Below are positions 1 through 6,600 of a stretch of DNA of 17,011 nt, in pieces. This stretch comes from Temnopleurus reevesii (lineage: Eukaryota; Echinodermata; Echinoidea; Temnopleuroida; Temnopleuridae), in assembly GCA_036244855.1 (NCBI GenBank), contig BQKZ01007417.1:21070-38080 (forward strand), read 5' to 3'. Numbering within the stretch: position 1 is the stretch's first letter; every line of letters starts with the position of its first letter. The position numbers and the translations under genes are program-made. The notes under the pieces were generated by a model. That model was not told where the DNA came from. It saw only the letters and a list, made by a program, of their open reading frames with translations, and did not search any database.

Positions 1-353
1 ATAATGACTAATCAGAATAGGTGTAGAGCCCTAAAATGATAATTGCCTGAGCAGTTCATAAAGTGTAGAAAAAGAGAAGAAATGGTGGACAAATATTTAT
101 ATGCAAATGCTCAATATTTTATGGAATTGCCCACTTTAGACGAGGAAGATCTCTCCAAACAGAGGGGTTCAACAGTCTGTTCAGACTATTCAGTCTAGAT
201 CACTGTATACGTACTGAGCTATCCTGCTAGCTTTTGCCCATCAATTCCCTCTTTCACCTATAAGTTCAGTCCAGTTTCAATTCAGTTTATTTCAGTTCAG
301 TTCTCTTCAATTAACTTTATTACTCATTATTAAGTTAATTTTTTTTTACACAT
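1..353. other. Intron-like sequence, no gene seen
   Basis: AT-rich DNA downstream of the last exon of the minus-strand gene. Short imperfect TTCAGTT repeats occur around 265-310. No exon with family similarity was found on either strand. Confidence 0.5.
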
Positions 354-406
354 AAGTTACCCATTATGGTTTGAAAGAGGTTCATCATGGTGAAGAATAA
401 TTGATC

Positions 407-498
407 AGAGTTGATCAGTTGTCTCACGATGTGCAAACGTAGAACGTCACTATACTAATGTTCTACGTTTGCACATCGTGAGACAACTGATCAACTCT
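407..498. repeat. Perfect 39-bp inverted repeat with 14-nt spacer
   Basis: Positions 407-445 and 460-498 are exact reverse complements over 39 bases, starting AGAGTTGATCAGTTGTCTCA and spaced by 14 nt. The arms stop matching at 406/499. A 12-bp direct repeat, AAGTTACCCATT, flanks the structure at 354-365 and 507-518. It lies in the intron downstream of the exon at 577-660. It could be a foldback element, the scar of a templated inversion, or a hairpin-forming transcript. Confidence 0.95.
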
Positions 499-576
499 CT
501 TCAATAAAGTTACCCATTGTTTGCTAAATATTGCTGACCAACTTTTGCCCGAAAGACAAAATAACTTTGTCTGTAC

Positions 577-660
577 CTTTCTGATGCCTTGTACATGATC
601 CCTATCTAGAATGTTGGAGTAGAGAGGCGTCATGTATTCCTCCTTCATGTTCACTGAACT
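577..660 (-). CDS. RASA3: RasGAP exon 7 of window
   Basis: The 84-nt exon has 28 codons, phase 0-0, with acceptor CCCTACAG and donor GTACAG. It reads [18 protein letters not shown], then [10 protein letters not shown], equivalent to the SFKE-YM--FYEF segment near the end of the GAP domain. The open frame runs on past the donor for about 40 codons into the palindrome, but that stretch does not look like the family, so the splice at 577 is preferred. The next exon, expected to resemble FLDLISS, was not found in 1-576. Confidence 0.85.
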
Positions 661-3600
661 CTGTAGGGAAAACAAAGCATTGTCAGCATCAGAAGAAATA
701 TTTAGAATATTATCATATTTTGATGTTGTTATGTCTTTTATATAATGTCATATAATTACACTGCTTCATTTTCAATTTTTTTTTTCCTGAGACAAAATAG
801 CACCAAAAGATTAAAGCAGAGGGTAAAATTATCTAGAATGTTGGGGTAGAGAGGCGTCATGTATTCCTCCTCTGCAAGGGAAACAATAAAAGAACCAAGG
901 GCATCGTCAGGGTCAGGTGAAATATTTCACAATTTTGTAATACTCTTACGGGGTGTTGCTCAAAAGTTGCAATTGATTGCAAGTTGCAGTTGATCGGAAT
1001 GCGCCAATCAAAATCATTGTTTCATGTGCATCTTGTTAGAAGCGCATAAAAGTTTGAGTTATAATTTTTGACTGATTTGCCGTTAATTTGCAATCATTTG
1101 CAACTTTTGAACAACACCCTCTTAGATGTATGTCTTTTATATAATATATTTAGACTATATCTGTAAGTTTTTTTCTGAGACAAAAAAATCAAAAGGAAAA
1201 AAGACACATCAAAAAGACAACAACAGATGGCATCATCAATCAATAGCGTATAGTACAAGCTTAAATATTCACTGGGGTTTTACGTTTGCTAATTTCTCTA
1301 CAATGATTTCACTAAAATTTGTATCCATTAAAATGTCCATACTTGTGTACAAAGGTCTTTCAAAGTCTGTAAGAGTACACTTTATTCTTCATGAACAATT
1401 GTCATATACATATGTGTATGTATTATGTAGTTATTGTTTTGAAAAAATGAATGAATAATCAATCAATCAATCAGAACATGAAAATTACAATCTTCTATTA
1501 TGTTGACATACCTGGGGCCTGTAACATAAAAAAATACAATAAATTTCGTGATTAATTGAATCTCTATGGTACACATTTTGCCATGTAACAGGCCCCTGAA
1601 TTCACAAAAATATATGTACGCTAAAAACTCACCAGCTTGTCTGGGTTGACATGGTTACCCAGTGTTTGTATTGCCTTGGAAACCATTTTGAGTGTTCTGC
1701 TTGCTAACTCATCCTGAAAAAATAAACAAAATATTTGTAACTATTTCAGATCTGACATGCATGTTCAAAATGTTGGTGGCGTGAATAGGAATAATCTTAA
1801 AATGTGTACAATACTTTCACATAAGGATACAAGTCTCACAGTGAAGACAGTTTGTGAAGGAAAGCAAATGCAAAATTTGTGGAGGAGTGTCAATCCCCCT
1901 CAACCACAATTAGAATAGGATGGATTAAATTACAAGGTATTGTTAAGAGTTAGTGAAATCTCAATTTTGATTGAATGAAAGCTTGGGTAAATGTTATTTC
2001 TTTTTTCTGATGGATTAGTCAAGATGAGAGAATGGCAGGAGCAAAGAATTATACAAAGACAAAACCACTTGATAATAAGACTCTTATCCTCAAGTTAAAA
2101 AGTTGGGAGAAGCTAGTGAAAATGTCTTTTGATTGACTGACAGCTTGGGTAACTTACAGGGTTTTATTTCTTGAGGTGGAATAGTCGAGGTGACAGAATG
2201 GCAGGAGCAAAGAATCGTAGGAAGACAAAACCACTTGATGATAAGACTTTTATCCTCAAGTTAAAAGCTACTGTGATAAGCTAGTGAAAACTGTTTTTTA
2301 ATCGGCTGACGGCTTAGGTAACTTACAGGGTTTTCTTTCTTGAGATGGAATAGTCGAGGTGACAGAATGGCAGGAGCAAAGAATCGTAGGAAGACAAAAC
2401 CGCTCACGGCGGAGTATTTGGCATCGGGATCATCTGTATAGAAAGAGCAAAAAAAATATGTCAGTGTTGTCTACCATTTTATAAAAGAGCACCACCCAGT
2501 GATGAATGTTTTTATAGCTGTTTAAAACAATGTGCTTTTTTTGGAAACTGCAGTTTGCATGAAATAAATTAATTTGGTGGTGCCATGGTGTAATGGTTCT
2601 AACTCTTGACTTTCAACCAGAGGGTTTTAGGTTTGAATCCCACCCATGGTGTTAACTTCCTTCAGCAAGAAATTCATCCACATTGTGCTGCATGCAACCC
2701 AGGTAAAATGAATGGTTACCTGGTACAAATTTATTCCTATAGCTGCACTGCTAAAGCCAGGGTAATAATGCTGCAATTGTAGAGTACTTAGGGAATTCTC
2801 ATCAAGAGTCGATAAGCGTTAAATAAAAACCGTTCATTAATGACAGTATCTCGGTACAAGTTGTCTGGTGTGTATTCATTATTGTGGTGGCAGCGGTGGG
2901 ATTTGAATCCAAATCTTCATTGGGAGACCAGAAATTGAGTCCCAATTGTCAAACCTGTCTATAGATGCCAGCCAAGCGAGACAGAAAAGGCCATTATAGA
3001 CAGATGACCTCTGTAGACAGGTTCTATAACATACAATTTCATCTAGAGCTAACAAATTAAGGTGTCCTCTATAGACAGGTGGCTGCTAGGACAGGCTTGA
3101 CTGTATGTTCAAAGAAAGATGATGCTAAGCGAGAGGAGAACAATCATACAGCAGTTTGTCTTTCAATTTGATTGTTGAAGGAAAAAATAAATGTTATTTT
3201 TAATTGAATTTTGAATTGATAAGAAAGTAGCAAAGAAAGGTTGTTTTATCTACACAGGGCAGTGTTTCAAGCTATGTACGACTTTAAGAATGACTTTAAG
3301 AATAACTGGTATCCACTTTTGTGCAAAATTGTTGAAAAATGTACCATTATAATGCTAAAGAACGTACTCCGGTCATTCTAAAAGTCGTTCAAAACTTTAA
3401 GAAGTAATTGTTGAAACACCATCCGATTAATCAATTTGAATTCCTTGACTTTCATGATCTTGGTATTTTTCACAAATTTTATGAGAAACATGCAACTTAC
3501 CAGGAAACTGTCTTGAGGCAGCCTCCTTGAGGTAATAAAAGACTTCGCACATCGAAGTAGGGCAGGAAAGTAACATGTGAGTATCATTTGAATATCATGT

Positions 3601-6600
3601 GAGTTTCATGTGAGTATCATGTGAGTGGTCATGTGAGTATCATATGACTTACCAGGAAACTGTCTTGAAGCAGCCTCCTTGAGGTAATAAAAGACTTCGC
3701 ACATCGAAGTAGGGCAGGCAGCAGCAGAGCCGACGATGGCTTGAAATGCTTTCTCTATGTAATGCTGTAGATTGGCCTACAAAACAAAAACAAAATGGAA
3801 AAGTGATGAAGAAAGGAAAAGAAAAGTGACAAAAGCCCGCGGCATAATACACAACTTTTATTCGTACAAGCTTAAGACCAATTTTACAAATACAGAAACA
3901 TGCAATAATAACTAGACTCACCGCAAGGTTCTTGATACTTGAACCTTGATGAAGTATCAAGTATCAAATAAATTGCTGTGAGACAAAAAATCATAGCGTG
4001 TTTCAGAATTTGTCAAATTGGTTTTACAGTTGTATGACTAAAAGTTATGGAGTGTGGGGAGGCCTGAAGATGAGAGGTGGATTAAAAATCATGATTTGAA
4101 TAATTTTTAAGCTGCATATTGGAATAAATTTTTGTAGGTAAAAGTCAAAGACAAGAAGAAAATAGATTCAACAGATTATTACTTTCACTAAACTGCTATC
4201 ATTTGCATCCCACCCATGGTCTTTTATTATCCTTCTGCAAAAAAATAACAAATCATCCACACCGTGCTGCTTTTACCCAGGTGCAATTTGGGTACCAACA
4301 GGACAGCACTGTACAGACCTAACTGGCTGCCTAAATGCTAGGCTTGAATTGCCATCCAGTGACCGGGGCTGGGCTTCACGAAGATAAGTAACATTTTATA
4401 TCAAGAATGACTGGTATCCTTTCTTGTGCGAAATAATTTTATAATTACGCAATATTCAGTGCAAGAACTGATACCAGTCGTTCTGTAAGTTTTTTCCATC
4501 TTGGTACAAAACCAGCCTGGAAATGATATTGAAAGCGCTTTGAGCAGTCATCAACTAATAAGGCACTATATGAATACCAATTATTATCATTGGCCAAAGA
4601 GGAACATTAAGATCTGATTGTATCGACGTTTCATGTATATTACTTTATCATTGCACAAGAATGTGACACTTGTTTTCCCAGAACTACAGTATCTGTATCA
4701 GGAAATATATTTTGGGGAAAAAAGTGAATCTCAGCCTGAATACATGGAAATTCATGGAATACTGTATAAGCTGAAATTTTCACTGTGGTTTTATTTTTGT
4801 GAATTTCATGGTTTTGCTCTATATCCACTGTATGACGCATATTCATATGTGCACAAACACAGTAAGAGCATGAAAACAATGACATGCTAGAATGTTAGAG
4901 TGTTAGACATGTACAAAATCAACAAAACATTTGTACATAAAAATATTGGCTTTACACAGGATACATTGGATTACTATGAAAACAGGCAATAACAATTCCA
5001 GGAAGATGAAAAATAACCTAATCCTCAGGATTTATTCTTATGGCAAACAAATATAGCTTGTTAAATGTATAGCGAAGCTTAATCCATTCAAATCTAGGGT
5101 GGTTGACAGTGCTCAAAACACAAAACCACAAATTAAGTTCTTTATCATACCGTGTATCATGGAAAATAAATCACATCTTCTCAATTATATTATAATATTC
5201 ATCGCACTAATGAGGCAGTTTAAAGTTTCTTAAATGATCCCAATGTCACATAATGTCATCAAATAAAAAGAAAAAACTCACAAGATTAGCATCAAGATTC
5301 TCTCCATCTTTGAACTTAGTGGTGTCGATTTCACACTGCTTTCTCTCTTCATAGATATCGTCCACCACACCCTGAGGGATAATAATAATGATAATAATTA
5401 TAATACAGTATATGGAATTAGAGCTAATATCAAATAATTATCAATAACTTTGATATGTAGGTATAGCAAGCAGTTAAAAATTATCCTACATATATGAAAA
5501 CAAAAAAGGAGGGTTTTTTTTTACACAAATATATTTCAATAAAGTGGTAAACCGAGTACCCTAATAATTTCTGTGAGCCTTTTCCTTTTGCTTATACGTG
5601 TAAGCAGTATTCGTAATACTCGTCTTTTGATTTAGCCCGTCTTCAATGTGTTCAAAATGCTTGTGCAAGACTTGTGTCCAACTCTTCTTGATTTTTTAAT
5701 ATTACCCCTGTGCTTATTGAATTACATTGGTTGCCCGTAAGACAAAGGATTGCATTCAAAGTTTTGTTGCTCACCTACAGAGGCACTGAACAGTTTAGGC
5801 CCCCTATTACTTGTCTGAATTAGTATCGTTTCAGTTGAACAAATATTCCCACAATTTACGAAGTAGACAGGACAAACTTATTCTAAAACTACCACACCTT
5901 AAACCAAAAGTGACACTTGATGACTGTGTCTTCAGCTGTGCTGCTCCAAAACTTTGGAACAAATTGCCAATAGAAATAAGATCATCTCCATCTGTAGTTG
6001 TTTAAAAAAAACTGTTGAAAGCTCATTTATTTCTTGAAGCTTTTCAAAAATATCTTGTACCTTTATGCATTATTTTAGTAACAATTTTAACAGACCCTAA
6101 CATCACAGCGCAGTAGAGTATATCCATATAGTGACTGTGCTATATAAATTATCTAATCAATATTATTATTATCATGATAAACATTCACTTTGTAAAATTC
6201 ATTTTTATGATACATCTTTTCAATTTCATGTGTGTTTTAGGGGTAGTTGTTTTTTTGTATACTACCAACGAGCAAATTGTTGNATTTACGAAGTAGACAG
6301 GACAAACTTAATCTAAAACTACCACACCTTAAACCAAAAGTGACACTTGATGACTGTGTCTTCAGCTGTGCTGCTCCAAAACTTTGGAACAAATTGCCAA
6401 TAGAAATAAGATCATCTCCATCTGTAGTTGTTTAAAAAAAAACTGTTGAAAGCTCATTGATTTCTTGAAGCTTTTCAAAAATCTCTTGTACCTTTATGCA
6501 TTATTTTAGTAACAATTTTCACAGACCCTAACATCACAGCACAGTAGAGTATATCCATATAGTGACTGTGCTATATAAATTATCTAATAAATATTATAAT

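Noticed and set aside
463..675. 70-codon minus-strand open frame treated as one gene
   Set aside because: Its first 28 family-like codons are the RasGAP exon 577-660. The rest runs through the GTACAG donor into intron and the palindrome and does not resemble the family.
1126..1458. 110-codon plus-strand open frame
   Set aside because: Lies in intron and ends in an AATC-type repeat tail. No domain, splice logic or codon pattern supports it.
2575..2648. tRNA gene
   Set aside because: A and B boxes are present, but the cloverleaf pairing is degraded and the sequence continues into a repeated SINE body.
3567..3646. CRISPR-like array
   Set aside because: Units of 11-12 bp with no spacers, in a eukaryotic intron; this is a minisatellite.
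3649..3960. 103-codon minus-strand open frame over the RasGAP exon
   Set aside because: Wrong frame over exon 3653-3776, continuing into the intron. The spliced frame gives the conserved peptide instead.
3931..3961. 10-bp hairpin CTTGATACTT / AAGTATCAAG as an RNA element
   Set aside because: A perfect but short AT-rich stem that may occur by chance. No other supporting feature.
4618..4890. Overlapping 80-90 codon frames on both strands
   Set aside because: Mirror-image frames on opposite strands of AT-rich DNA with no recognisable protein feature.
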